From an uncultured Oscillospiraceae bacterium (lineage in GTDB: Bacteria > Bacillota > Clostridia > Oscillospirales > Oscillospiraceae): DNA of 36,511 nucleotides. Position numbers and translations under genes: made by a program. This document shows, piece after piece, positions 16,344-24,861 of this stretch (position 1 is its first letter; each line of letters opens with the position of its first letter). The DNA lies in assembly GCA_944385545.1 (NCBI GenBank), contig CALWXQ010000014.1, positions 1 to 36,511 on the forward strand, given 5' to 3'. The notes under the pieces are model-generated. The model did not search any database and was not told the DNA's origin. It worked only from the letters and a program-made list of their open reading frames with translations.

Positions 16344-17668
16344 AGCTGCCGGACTATGCCCGCTCCTGTCTGGACGCCCTGGAGACGGCCGGCTTTGCCG
16401 CCTACGCGGTGGGCGGTTGTGTCCGGGATACCTGCCTGGGACTGGAGCCGAAGGATTTTGATCTGTGCACCGCCGCGCTGCCGGAGCAGATATGCCGGGT
16501 CTTTGCCGGGGAGCGGCTGGTGCTGGCCGGCCAGAAGCACGGAACGGTGGGTGTTGTTACACAGGGAGGTGTGGTGGAGATCACCACCTTCCGCACTGAG
16601 GGAGGCTACCGGGATCATCGGCATCCGGACTGGGTGCGGTTCGTTCCGGAGGTGGAGGGAGATCTGGCCCGACGGGATTTCACCATCAACGCCATGGCCT
16701 ATTCTCCCCACCGGGGCTTTGCCGATCCCTTCGGCGGACGGCAGGATCTGCACAGAAAGGTTCTGCGGGCGGTGGGAGATCCGGAGCGGCGGTTCCGGGA
16801 GGATGCCCTGCGGATCCTTCGGGGAGTGCGCTTTGCCGCTGCCTACGGTCTGACGCCGGAGCCGGCGACGCTGGAAGCGATGACCGCCCAAGCCTGCCTG
16901 CTGGAGGATCTGGCAAGGGAGCGGGTCTTTGCCGAGCTGAGCAAGCTGCTGCCGCTGCTGACGACGGCGGACATGCTTCGCTTTGCCCCGGTGCTCACGG
17001 CGGCGGTTCCGGAGCTGAAGCCCATGGTGGGCTTTGACCAGCACTCGCCCCACCATGCCTACGACGTATATACCCACACGGCCCATGTGGTGGAGGGGGT
17101 TGCTCCCACCCCGGAGGTCCGCTGGGCGGCGCTGCTCCACGACACCGGCAAGGTTCCCAGCTTTACCCGGGATCTTACCGGACGGGGACATTTTTACGGC
17201 CATGCGGCGCTGAGCGCCCGGATCGCGGATCAGGCTCTGGGGAGGCTGAAGGCGCCCGCGGCGCTGCGGCAACGGGTCTGCGCTCTCATTGCCAACCATA
17301 TGACCCGGCTGGAGCCGGAGAAGAAGGCCCTGCGCCGGCAGCTCAGCCGCCTGGGCTGGGAGGGACTGGAGGATCTGATATCGCTGCAGGAGGCGGACAT
17401 GAAGGGCAAAGGGGTGCTGGAGCCGGGACAGACGGATCCGTTCCCCACGCTGCGGGCGCTGCTGGAGCAGCTGCGCCGGGAGGACGCCTGCCTGAAGGTC
17501 AAAGATTTGGACATCAACGGACACGATTTGATGGCTCTGGGCTATGAAGGCCCGGCCCTGGGCCGGTGCCTGGAGCGGCTGCTGGAGCTGGTGCTGGACG
17601 AACAGCTGCCCAACACCCGCCCGGCTCTGCTGGAGGCCGCCCGCCGGGGGAAAGGAGAAGCAATATGA
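16340..17668 (+). CDS. cca: CCA-adding tRNA nucleotidyltransferase
   Basis: Adds or repairs the 3'-CCA of tRNAs from CTP and ATP. The 442-residue protein has the class II nucleotidyltransferase head: AVGGCVRD (24-30), catalytic D39-F-D41, then LARRDFTINAMAY (109-121) and the RRFREDALRILRGVRFA tRNA-recognition segment. An HD domain follows with HTAH near 246-249 and LLHD268TGK, so it resembles the HD-containing type that can also trim phosphates. The two tRNAs at the start of the window encode CCA, so the enzyme would mainly repair them or serve tRNAs lacking CCA. It overlaps both neighbours by 4 nt. Confidence 0.96.
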   Translation: MKLPDYARSCLDALETAGFAAYAVGGCVRDTCLGLEPKDFDLCTAALPEQICRVFAGERLVLAGQKHGTVGVVTQGGVVEITTFRTEGGYRDHRHPDWVRFVPEVEGDLARRDFTINAMAYSPHRGFADPFGGRQDLHRKVLRAVGDPERRFREDALRILRGVRFAAAYGLTPEPATLEAMTAQACLLEDLARERVFAELSKLLPLLTTADMLRFAPVLTAAVPELKPMVGFDQHSPHHAYDVYTHTAHVVEGVAPTPEVRWAALLHDTGKVPSFTRDLTGRGHFYGHAALSARIADQALGRLKAPAALRQRVCALIANHMTRLEPEKKALRRQLSRLGWEGLEDLISLQEADMKGKGVLEPGQTDPFPTLRALLEQLRREDACLKVKDLDINGHDLMALGYEGPALGRCLERLLELVLDEQLPNTRPALLEAARRGKGEAI

Positions 17669-18735
17669 ATACAAGAAGAAGGAGCCTTGCCTGTAAGCTG
17701 CTGGCGCCGCTGATGCTGGCGGCGCTGCTGCTGGGCTGCGCCAGCCCCTCCCGGGCCTTGGAGCCCACCGAAGCCGCCGCCCCGGATACCCTGACGGTGC
17801 ACTTCATCGACGTGGGCCAGGCGGACTGCGCTCTGCTGGAAAACCGGGGGGAATTTCTGCTCATTGACGGAGGGAACCGGGAGGATTCTCAGCTGGTGAT
17901 CTCCTACCTGGAGGGGCAGGGGGTGGAGGAACTGGCGGCGGTGGTCTGCACCCACGCCCATGAGGATCATGTGGGAGGCCTGCCCGGAGTGCTGGCGGTG
18001 TATCCAACGCAAGCCGTGTACGCGCCTACCAGCACCTATTCCTCCAACGTCTTTGACGATTTTCTGTACTATACCGACCAGCAGGGACTTTCCGTCACTA
18101 TCCCGGCTCCGGGGGACACCATCTCCCTGGGGGATGCGACCCTGACTGTGCTGGGGCCGGTGCACAGCTATGCTGAGACAAACGATACCTCCATCGTTCT
18201 GCGGGCGGAGTATGGGGAAACCGCCTTTCTGTTCACCGGGGATATGGAAACCACCGCGGAAGGAGACATGCTGGATTATTGGGGGGAGGAATGGAACTGG
18301 CGCGCGGATGTGCTGAAGGTGGGCCATCACGGCTCCGATACCTCCACCGGCTATCGCTTCCTGCGGGAGGTATCCCCGCAGTACGCGGTGATCAGCGTAG
18401 GCGCGGACAACGCCTACGGCCATCCCCACGAGGAGCCGCTTTCCCGGCTGGCCCAGGCGGAGGCCCAGGTGCTGCGCACGGATCAGCTGGGCCATATTCT
18501 GGCGGTCTCCGACGGCGAGCAGGTCACCATCACCTGGGAAAACACCGGTGCGCGGACAGCGCCCACGGGATCTCCGGAGCCGTCGGCAGACGGGTTTATC
18601 GGCAATAAGCGCTCCAAGATCTTCCACGATCCCCGGTGCGCCAATCTGCCCGGCGAAAAGAACCGGGTAACCTTTGACGATTACGATCAGGCACTGGCGG
18701 CGGGGTACACGCCCTGCGGAAACTGCCTGGAGTAG
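17665..18735 (+). CDS. Metallo-beta-lactamase-fold lipoprotein with Ada-like zinc tail
   Basis: A 356-residue predicted lipoprotein. Residues 1-25 are a signal peptide ending in the lipobox LLGC25. Residues 42-290 are a ComEC/Rec2-type metallo-beta-lactamase domain with FIDVGQADCALL, the metal motif H97-A-H99-E-D101-H102, TGDME and GHHGSD. After a Pro/Ser linker, residues 312-356 contain IGNKRSKIFH321, C325 and PC351-GN-C354, the arrangement of an Ada-type zinc-binding module. Proteins of this build are thought to be surface nucleases or phosphodiesterases related to DNA uptake; activity here is inferred. The ATG at 17665 overlaps the cca stop (ATGA) after AAAGGAG. The ComEC membrane channel part is absent. 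Confidence 0.88.
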   Translation: MNTRRRSLACKLLAPLMLAALLLGCASPSRALEPTEAAAPDTLTVHFIDVGQADCALLENRGEFLLIDGGNREDSQLVISYLEGQGVEELAAVVCTHAHEDHVGGLPGVLAVYPTQAVYAPTSTYSSNVFDDFLYYTDQQGLSVTIPAPGDTISLGDATLTVLGPVHSYAETNDTSIVLRAEYGETAFLFTGDMETTAEGDMLDYWGEEWNWRADVLKVGHHGSDTSTGYRFLREVSPQYAVISVGADNAYGHPHEEPLSRLAQAEAQVLRTDQLGHILAVSDGEQVTITWENTGARTAPTGSPEPSADGFIGNKRSKIFHDPRCANLPGEKNRVTFDDYDQALAAGYTPCGNCLE

Positions 18736-18802
18736 TCTTCTTGGCAACGGTGTTAAAATGGCAGCGGAAATGATGAACATGTTTTTCTGTTTTTACCAAA
18801 AA

Positions 18803-18859
18803 TGGAATACATTTCCAGAGAATTCTTTCATATCTTAATTGACAAAAACTGGAAATTCC
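18803..18859 (+). promoter_or_regulatory. Two palindromes at the BlaI-like gene promoter
   Basis: TGGAA-N5-TTCCA (18803-18817) lies upstream of the -35 box and GGAAATTCC (18851-18859) lies in the promoter spacer. Both share GGAA/TTCC half-sites. Candidate operators for autorepression; inferred from symmetry only. Confidence 0.45.
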
Positions 18860-18867
18860 GCTATAAT
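18839..18867 (+). promoter_or_regulatory. Perfect-consensus promoter of the BlaI-like gene
   Basis: TTGACA (18839-18844), 17-nt spacer, TATAAT (18862-18867): both hexamers and the spacing are exact SigA consensus. Confidence 0.88.
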
Positions 18868-18898
18868 AGCCTAGGGTAATCGCTCAGGAGGTGTGCAG

Positions 18899-19267
18899 AT
18901 GGAACTTACAAGAAGCGAAATGGAGATAATGGACGTCCTCTGGGACGGCGGCCAGCCGATGTCCCGGGCGGATTTGCTGGAAAAATCGGAGCAAAAGACC
19001 TGGAAGGACAGCTCCGTGCATATCCTGCTCAACGGACTGCTGCAAAAGGGCGCCATCCAGGAAGCCGGTATGGTCAAGCGAAGCAAGACCTACGGACGAT
19101 TGTTCGCACCCACCATGACCAGGGAAGAATACTTTGCCTCCACGATCTTCTGTCATCGCCGGAAGCCGGATTTTGTCGGTCTGATAGAAGCGCTGCTGCG
19201 CCGGGATGATATTACGAAGGAACAGTTGGAACGGATTGCGGAACTGGTCGCACAAAAAAACATTTGA
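18899..19267 (+). CDS. BlaI/MecI/CopY-like transcriptional repressor
   Basis: A 122-residue winged-helix regulator. The N-terminus MELTRSEMEIMDVLW followed by DLLEK, SSVHILLNGLLQKGAI and the wing SKTYGRLFAP is the BlaI/MecI pattern, and the helical C-terminal third would mediate dimerisation. BlaI relatives respond to a protease receptor (BlaR) or a metal (CopY). No BlaR-like gene is in the window and no CopY CxC motif is seen. ATG at 18899 is chosen for AGGAGG at 18886-18891. It stands alone between a consensus promoter with symmetrical sites and a strong terminator, so it may be autoregulated and act elsewhere. Confidence 0.88.
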   Translation: MELTRSEMEIMDVLWDGGQPMSRADLLEKSEQKTWKDSSVHILLNGLLQKGAIQEAGMVKRSKTYGRLFAPTMTREEYFASTIFCHRRKPDFVGLIEALLRRDDITKEQLERIAELVAQKNI

Positions 19268-19275
19268 TTTTTTCG

Positions 19276-19302
19276 GAGCTGCCACATGCGGCTCTTTTTT
19301 TT
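19276..19302 (+). terminator. Intrinsic terminator of the BlaI-like gene
   Basis: GAGCTGC pairs with GCGGCTC (one G-T pair) around loop CACAT, followed by eight T residues, 8 nt after the stop codon. Confidence 0.9.
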
Positions 19303-19364
19303 GTCTGTTTTTGTTGAAAATGTGAAACTGAAAGTCGAAAACGATACGATTTTACCTTTCGCCG

Positions 19365-19393
19365 TTGACAAATGGCCGTGGGAGGTGTATAGT
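19365..19393 (+). promoter_or_regulatory. Promoter of the beta-helix/glmM operon
   Basis: TTGACA (19365-19370), 17-nt spacer, TATAGT (19388-19393), about 45 nt before the start codon. Confidence 0.8.
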
Positions 19394-19437
19394 AATGGCG
19401 TTGATTTTTTCGGCGAATCGCCAAAGGGAGGAACCAT

Positions 19438-20112
19438 ATGTACACCACCGCCCAGCTGTATGACCTGACCCACACCCTGGCCGGAGCCTATTTGTCCGGC
19501 TTTGAATACCCCTGGCAGGCATTGGGAGGGATCAAGGAGCTGATTACCGCCCTGGGGCCGGAACTGGGGGAGGACTATACGGAAGTGTCCCCCAACGTTT
19601 GGGTACACAAGACCGCCGTGATTGCGCCTACCGCTTACCTGGGGGCGCCCTGCATCATCGGCCCGGGTACCGAGGTTCGCCACTGTGCCTTCATCCGCGG
19701 CTCCGCCCTGGTGGGGGAGGGCTGCGTGGTGGGCAACTCCGTGGAGCTGAAGAACGTGATTCTGTTTGATTGCGTTCAGGTGCCCCACTATAACTACGTC
19801 GGCGACAGCATATTGGGCTATCGGTCACACATGGGGGCGGGGAGCCTGACCTCCAACGTCAAGTCGGATAAGACCCTGGTGGTGGTGAAGGACGGCGTCC
19901 GGCAGATTCCCACCGGCCTGAAGAAATTCGGCGCCATGCTGGGGGATTTTGTGGAGGTCGGATGCAACAGCGTCCTCAATCCCGGCACTGTCATCGGCCC
20001 TCACAGCAATATCTACCCCACCAGCTGTGTCCGGGGCGTGGTTCCGGCAGACAGCATTTGGAAGACCGGGGGCGTGGTGGTCCCCAAGCAGGCGCCGGAC
20101 AGCCGCAGCTGA
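19438..20112 (+). CDS. Left-handed beta-helix (hexapeptide) acyltransferase-like, GlmU C-terminal type
   Basis: A 224-residue protein. After an N-terminal helical part (1-50), residues 55-205 are hexapeptide repeats of a left-handed beta helix. The stretch HYNYVGDSILG, then MGAGSLTSNVKSD, parallels the acetyltransferase half of GlmU (HLSYVGD, GAGT.T.N). The pyrophosphorylase half of GlmU is absent. It sits 21 nt before glmM, so a role in converting GlcN-1-P towards UDP-GlcNAc is plausible; other sugar or acyl substrates are possible. The ATG follows GGGAGG and a good promoter. Family membership is clear, exact substrate is inferred. Confidence 0.85.
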   Translation: MYTTAQLYDLTHTLAGAYLSGFEYPWQALGGIKELITALGPELGEDYTEVSPNVWVHKTAVIAPTAYLGAPCIIGPGTEVRHCAFIRGSALVGEGCVVGNSVELKNVILFDCVQVPHYNYVGDSILGYRSHMGAGSLTSNVKSDKTLVVVKDGVRQIPTGLKKFGAMLGDFVEVGCNSVLNPGTVIGPHSNIYPTSCVRGVVPADSIWKTGGVVVPKQAPDSRS

Positions 20113-20133
20113 TCTTGAAAGGAGTCCTTTGTT

Positions 20134-21519
20134 ATGGGTAAATATTTTGGAACCGACGGCTTCCGGGGAGAAGCCAACTGCAACCTCACCTCCGACCATG
20201 CCTACAAGGCAGGCCGTTTCCTGGGGTGGTACTACAACCAGCTCAAGCGCCGCGGCGGCGCGGACGGCCCTGCCCGGATCGTCATCGGCAAGGATACCCG
20301 CCGCTCCAGCTATATGTTTGAGTACAGCCTGGTGGGCGGCCTGGTGGCTTCCGGGGCGGACGCCTATCTGCTCCATGTCACCACCACGCCGTCTGTGGCC
20401 TATGTGGTGCGAACCGAGGGCTTTGACTGCGGCATTATGATCTCCGCCAGCCACAATCCCTACTACGACAACGGCATCAAGCTCATCAACGGCTTCGGCG
20501 AGAAGATGGACGAGAGCGTCATCTCTCTGGTGGAGGCTTACATAGACGGGGAGCTGGAGGCCTTCGGCCGCAGGTGGGAGGAGCTGCCCCTGGCCAAGCG
20601 GGATATGATCGGCCGCACCGTGGATCACGTGGCCGGACGGAACCGCTATATCGGCTATCTGATCTCCCTGGGCATGTACTCCTTTAAGGGGATCAAGGTA
20701 GGCCTGGACTGCGCCAACGGCTCCTCATGGAACATTGCCAAATCCGTTTTTGACGCTCTGGGCGCCAAGACCTATGTGATCAACGCCGACCCCGACGGCT
20801 TCAACATCAACCGGGACGCCGGTTCCACCCATATTGAGGTGTTGCAGCGCTATGTGGTAGAAAACGGCCTGGATCTGGGCTTCGCCTACGACGGCGACGC
20901 CGACCGGTGCCTGTGTGTGGACGAGAAGGGGAATGTGATCACCGGCGACCACATCCTCTACATCTACGGCAAATACATGAAGGAGCGGGGCAAGCTCCTG
21001 GGGAACACCGTGGTTACCACCGTTATGAGCAACTTTGGACTGTACAAGGCCTTTGACGAGTTGGGCATCGACTATGCCAAGACTGCCGTAGGCGACAAGT
21101 ATGTCTATGAGTACATGATGCAAAACGGCTGCCGCCTGGGCGGTGAGCAAAGCGGTCACATCATCTTCTCCAAATACGCCTCCACCGGAGACGGCATCCT
21201 CACGTCCCTGAAGGTGATGGAGGTGATGCTGGCCAGAAAGAAGCCCATGAGCCAGCTGTGCGAAGGCTTTACCTTCTATCCCCAGGTGCTGAAAAACGTC
21301 CGGGTGGCGGACAAAGCCGCTGCCAGGGAGGACGCCGACGTGCAGAAGGCCGCCCAGGAGGTCGCCGCCAAGCTGGGAGACACCGGCCGCATTCTGGTGC
21401 GGGAATCCGGCACCGAGCCGGTGATCCGGGTGATGGTGGAAGCCGAGAGCAAGGAAGTTTGTGAGGAATATGTGGACCTGGTGGTGCAGACCATCCAACG
21501 CAAGGGCCACACCGTGTAA
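20134..21519 (+). CDS. glmM: Phosphoglucosamine mutase GlmM
   Basis: Interconverts glucosamine-6-P and glucosamine-1-P for peptidoglycan and UDP-GlcNAc synthesis. The 461-residue alpha-D-phosphohexomutase has all four signatures: KYFGTDGFRGEAN at the N-terminus, the phosphoserine loop GIMISASHNPYYDNGIK near residue 105, the metal loop AYDGDADRCL near 252 and the phosphate-binding loop RESGTEPVIRVMVE near 425. The loop sequences favour GlmM over phosphomannomutase, and the adjacent GlmU-like acyltransferase supports this. AAAGGAG precedes the ATG. The gene ends at convergent terminators facing dapF. Confidence 0.93.
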   Translation: MGKYFGTDGFRGEANCNLTSDHAYKAGRFLGWYYNQLKRRGGADGPARIVIGKDTRRSSYMFEYSLVGGLVASGADAYLLHVTTTPSVAYVVRTEGFDCGIMISASHNPYYDNGIKLINGFGEKMDESVISLVEAYIDGELEAFGRRWEELPLAKRDMIGRTVDHVAGRNRYIGYLISLGMYSFKGIKVGLDCANGSSWNIAKSVFDALGAKTYVINADPDGFNINRDAGSTHIEVLQRYVVENGLDLGFAYDGDADRCLCVDEKGNVITGDHILYIYGKYMKERGKLLGNTVVTTVMSNFGLYKAFDELGIDYAKTAVGDKYVYEYMMQNGCRLGGEQSGHIIFSKYASTGDGILTSLKVMEVMLARKKPMSQLCEGFTFYPQVLKNVRVADKAAAREDADVQKAAQEVAAKLGDTGRILVRESGTEPVIRVMVEAESKEVCEEYVDLVVQTIQRKGHTV

Positions 21520-21532
21520 TAACCGAAAATCC

Positions 21533-21566
21533 TGCCCCCGCTTCCGGAACCCCGGCGGCGGGGGCA
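21533..21566 (+). terminator. Hairpin after glmM
   Basis: TGCCCCCGC (21533-21541) and GCGGGGGCA (21558-21566) pair perfectly around a 16-nt loop that itself contains TTCCGGAA, 13 nt after the stop. Few T residues follow. Confidence 0.55.
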
Positions 21567-21659
21567 AATCTGTGTTTCCCGGCTTCCCCGCCCCAAGGCT
21601 GAGAGGAGCGACCGGGCTCCCGCACTTCAGCGCCTCAACAGGACGCCTTTGCCAAACGG

Positions 21660-21695
21660 AACGCCCTGCCCCGGCGAAAGCCGGGGCAGGGCGTT
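21660..21695. terminator. Bidirectional terminator between glmM and dapF
   Basis: A perfect 16-bp stem (21660-21675 with 21680-21695) with a GAAA loop lies 2 nt beyond the minus-strand dapF stop codon. Confidence 0.88.
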
Positions 21696-21697
21696 GG

Positions 21698-22474
21698 TTA
21701 CAGGTTGTATTCGTTTACCACTTCCGTAGGCCCTTCCAGAAGGACGGCGGTGATGACGCCGGCTTCCAGGGTGACGGTGACCGTCAGATCGCCGCCCCGG
21801 TTGTGGGCGGTGAGCCGGCCATTGGGCAGACGGCCCTGCATTGCCAGCACGCAGGCGGTGCTGCCGCAGCCGGTACCGCAGGCCAGGGTGAAGTCTTCCA
21901 CCCCCCGCTCAAAGGTCAGGATCCGGATCTCTCCGGGGGCCAGCTCCTGGTAGAAATTCACATTGGCGCCCTTGGGGAAGGCGGGGTCGAACCGCAGCGC
22001 CCGCATGGTCTGCCGGAGGCTGTCCGCGTCGGCCCACAGATCCCCCCGGTACTCCGCCACTGCGTGGGGCACACCGGGAGCGCCCAACTCCACGTACGCC
22101 GTCCGGCCTTTCCGGGCCAGATCCAGCACGCTGGGATCGTTCAGCCGCACCCGGTATTGATGTTCATCCAGCCGCCAGCCGGATACGATTCCCGCGTCGG
22201 TTTCCACGGTCATGGCCTGTCCGGCAATGCCCCGGTCGTAGGCATAGCGGCAGACGCACCGGGCGCCGTTGCCGCACATCTCTCCCCGGCTGCCGTCGGC
22301 GTTGTAAAAATGCAGCCGGAAGTCTGCCTTGTCCGAATCGTCCACCGCCATAAAGCCGTCGGCATTGGTGAGCCTGCAATAGTCCACCGCCAGCTGGGAA
22401 AAATCCAGCTGCCGTCCCCGGGCGTCCAGAACCATAAAGTCGTTTCCCGCGCCGTTCATATAAGTTACACGCAT
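21698..22474 (-). CDS. dapF: Diaminopimelate epimerase DapF
   Basis: Converts LL- to meso-diaminopimelate for lysine and peptidoglycan synthesis, without cofactor. The 258-residue protein has the N-terminal NGAGNDFMVLD and the two catalytic cysteines, C67 in EMCGNGARC and C199 in ACGTGCGST, as in all DapF. ATG at 22474 is chosen because AGAGGA lies about 10 nt upstream; an ATG 9 nt earlier sits directly on that site. It follows dapB by 13 nt and is the last gene of the operon, ending at a strong hairpin. Confidence 0.96.
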   Translation of the reverse strand: MRVTYMNGAGNDFMVLDARGRQLDFSQLAVDYCRLTNADGFMAVDDSDKADFRLHFYNADGSRGEMCGNGARCVCRYAYDRGIAGQAMTVETDAGIVSGWRLDEHQYRVRLNDPSVLDLARKGRTAYVELGAPGVPHAVAEYRGDLWADADSLRQTMRALRFDPAFPKGANVNFYQELAPGEIRILTFERGVEDFTLACGTGCGSTACVLAMQGRLPNGRLTAHNRGGDLTVTVTLEAGVITAVLLEGPTEVVNEYNL

Positions 22475-22487
22475 GGAAGTCATCCTC

Positions 22488-23207
22488 TCAGCGCAGCATG
22501 CTGCTCATGTCATACAGCCCCGGGGCCTTTCCCGCCAGGAACCGGGCGGCGTCCACCGCTCCCTCCGCCAGCATGGAGCGGGTCACCGCCTCATGGCGCA
22601 GGGTGAGCATTTGGGAACCGGTATGGATGTGCACCTCGTGGATGCCCACCACGCTGCCCATGCGCAGGGAGGAAATGCCGATCTCCTCCCGGCTGCGCTT
22701 GCCCTCCCCGGCGCGGCCGCAGTTGGCAACGGCCTGGGGCCGGACTTCCTTCACCGCGTTGAACAGCATCAGGGCGGTGCCGCTGGGGGCGTCTACCTTC
22801 CGGTTGTGGTGGACTTCCACAATCTCAATGTCCGCATCGGGGAAACACCCGGCGGCTTCCTTGGCCAGACGGCACAGCAGGGCAATGCCAAGGCTCATAT
22901 TCCCGGAGTAAAATACCGGGATCTCCTGGGCGGCGGCATGGATCAGGGACTTTTCCTCCGGCGTGTGTCCGGTGGTGCCGATCACCGCCGGACAGCGGTT
23001 CTTTTTGGCGTAGGCCAGCACGTCGGCCACGGCGCTGTGGTGGGAGAAGTCAATGACCATGTCCGCTTCCGGGGCTTGCAGCTCATCGAAGGTTCTGGCG
23101 GCGCCGTTTTCCCCGTCGATGCTCACCCGGCCTGCCACTTCCTCCCCCAGCAGGCCGCAGAGCAGCTGCCCCATGGCGCCGTTGGCGCCGCAGATTACCG
23201 CTCTCAT
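22488..23207 (-). CDS. dapB: 4-hydroxy-tetrahydrodipicolinate reductase DapB
   Basis: NAD(P)H-dependent reductase of the diaminopimelate/lysine pathway. The 239-residue protein has the nucleotide-binding GANGAMG (7-13), GTTGH (78-81), and the catalytic segment EVHHNRKVDAPSGTA (H133, H134, K137). The second domain supplies the tetramer interface. It is slightly shorter than E. coli DapB (273), as in many Firmicutes. Its start codon overlaps the dapA stop in ATGA, and dapF follows at 13 nt, so the three are co-translated. No lysine riboswitch was seen upstream of the dap genes themselves. Confidence 0.96.
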   Translation of the reverse strand: MRAVICGANGAMGQLLCGLLGEEVAGRVSIDGENGAARTFDELQAPEADMVIDFSHHSAVADVLAYAKKNRCPAVIGTTGHTPEEKSLIHAAAQEIPVFYSGNMSLGIALLCRLAKEAAGCFPDADIEIVEVHHNRKVDAPSGTALMLFNAVKEVRPQAVANCGRAGEGKRSREEIGISSLRMGSVVGIHEVHIHTGSQMLTLRHEAVTRSMLAEGAVDAARFLAGKAPGLYDMSSMLR

Positions 23208-24091
23208 ACGGAGATCCCCAGCTTGCCCATTTCTTCCAAGAGCTTGGCCCGGTTTCCGTCCTCCATGGGGGTCAGAGGCAGACGGAGGATCTCTTTGCCA
23301 AAGCCCATGGCGGACACCGCCGCCTTGGCGGGAATGGGGTTGACCTCGCTGAACAGGGCGTTAATCAGGGGCAGCAGCTTGCACTGCCACATGGCGGCAG
23401 TGGCGTAGTCCCCGGCCTTGCAGGCGTCGGTCATGGCCACCGCCTCCCGGGGGGCCACGTTGCTCATAACGCTGATGGTGCCATGGCCGCCCATGGCCAT
23501 AAAGGGAACGGTCAGGGCGTCCTCCCCAGAATAAATGGCGATCTCATCGCCGCACAGGGCTTTGAGCTCCACCATCTGCGCCATATTGCCGGAGGCCTCC
23601 TTAATGGCGGCGATCCGGGGATGCTGGGCAAGCTTGGCAACGGTCTTCGGCAGCAGATTCACTCCGGTGCGGCCGGGAACATTGTACAGGATCACCGGCA
23701 CCGTGGAGACGTCGGCTACCTGGGTGAAGTGCTGGATCAGACCGTTCTGGGTGGCCTTGTTGTAGTAAGGGGTCACCACCAACACGGCGTCCGCTCCTGC
23801 CTGGCAGGCGTTGCGGGTGTTGGTGAGCACATGCTGGGTGTTGTTGGTGCCGGTACCGGCGATGACAGGCACCCGCCGGGCTACCTTCTCCACGGTGAAG
23901 CGGATCACCCTGGTCTGATCCTCCGGCTCGATGGTGGCGTTTTCGCCGGTGGTGCCCATGACCACGATGGCGTTAATGCCGCTTTCAATCTGGAATTCCA
24001 GGAACCGCTCCAGGGCCTCATAATCCACCCCGGTCTCGGTCATGGGGGTGACGATGGCGGTGGCCATGCCGGTGAAGATGGGAGTTTTCAT
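23204..24091 (-). CDS. dapA: 4-hydroxy-tetrahydrodipicolinate synthase DapA
   Basis: Condenses aspartate semialdehyde and pyruvate, the first committed step to diaminopimelate. The 295-residue TIM barrel shows VMGTTGE (T47, T48), the Y136-containing LYNVPGRT with R141, and the Schiff-base lysine K164 in AAIKEASGN. ATG at 24091 follows AAAGGAG; a longer in-frame start at 24139 would overlap the upstream gene. It lies 44 nt after the DUF2461 gene on the same strand and overlaps dapB by 4 nt. Confidence 0.96.
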   Translation of the reverse strand: MKTPIFTGMATAIVTPMTETGVDYEALERFLEFQIESGINAIVVMGTTGENATIEPEDQTRVIRFTVEKVARRVPVIAGTGTNNTQHVLTNTRNACQAGADAVLVVTPYYNKATQNGLIQHFTQVADVSTVPVILYNVPGRTGVNLLPKTVAKLAQHPRIAAIKEASGNMAQMVELKALCGDEIAIYSGEDALTVPFMAMGGHGTISVMSNVAPREAVAMTDACKAGDYATAAMWQCKLLPLINALFSEVNPIPAKAAVSAMGFGKEILRLPLTPMEDGNRAKLLEEMGKLGISV

Positions 24092-24135
24092 ATATGCGCA
24101 CGCTCCTTTGCATTGACTTGACAGGGAAGGCCGGT

Positions 24136-24783
24136 TCAAACCCGGAACCGGTTGAAATACTCGTACAAGGGGGTCAGCCCCGCGAAGTGATCGGCCACCC
24201 GATCCTTCAGCGCCGGGGAGAACAGCTCCGGCCCGGGGATCTCCTCCCGGATGCAGCCGATCTGCTCCTTCCAGGCAAAGTAGGGGGCCAGCGCCGGATC
24301 CTGGGGAACCTTGGGCCGCTTATAGCACTGGGCGGTGACGGGCATGCCCACCGCCCGCTGGGTGTCCCGGATCAGCTGGAGGAATTCCCGAGGCTGGGCG
24401 CTGATTTGCCGCCGGAACGCCTCCATGCTGGCGGTTCTGGGCTTCCAGAGGAAAAAACCGTAGCTGGCGCCTTCGGGGCACAGCTCAAAAAACAGACAGG
24501 GATTCTCCGCCCACCACTGAACGTCCTGGCGGATGCAGATCCACAGGCTCTCCTTGTAAGGATCCGGGTGGTGGAGCCGGGCGTCCCGGTAGATCCGGCT
24601 GACCTTCAGCACCGTTCCGGGTTTGTCCAAAAAGGGCTGGAACAGCTCAGCCCCCAGGGCCTTCATAGGGGAATACAGGGTATCCACATACTGCTGTTTA
24701 TGGGCCAGGAACCAGTCCCGGTTGTTGTTCATGCGGATGCCCCAGAGAAAATCCATGGTTTCGGCGGAAAAACCGGTGAACAT
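24136..24783 (-). CDS. DUF2461 family protein
   Basis: A 215-residue protein matching the DUF2461 pattern: FSAETMDFLWGIRMNNNRDWF near the N-terminus, an aromatic-rich central part including KVSRIYRDAR and FFLWKPRTASMEAFR, and a basic C-terminal half. Family members are conserved and cytoplasmic, and have no established activity. The ATG at 24783 follows AAAGGAG; a start 18 nt earlier lies before that site. It lies between the phosphoesterase and dapA, 44 nt before dapA, and is probably co-transcribed with both; nothing ties it to diaminopimelate synthesis. Confidence 0.85.
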   Translation of the reverse strand: MFTGFSAETMDFLWGIRMNNNRDWFLAHKQQYVDTLYSPMKALGAELFQPFLDKPGTVLKVSRIYRDARLHHPDPYKESLWICIRQDVQWWAENPCLFFELCPEGASYGFFLWKPRTASMEAFRRQISAQPREFLQLIRDTQRAVGMPVTAQCYKRPKVPQDPALAPYFAWKEQIGCIREEIPGPELFSPALKDRVADHFAGLTPLYEYFNRFRV

Positions 24784-24861
24784 AGAGCGTCTCCTTTCCA
24801 AGGAAGCTCTGAGCTGACCGTAAGCCGCACAGGGCGGTTTCAGAGGCTTCCGGATGCCGGG

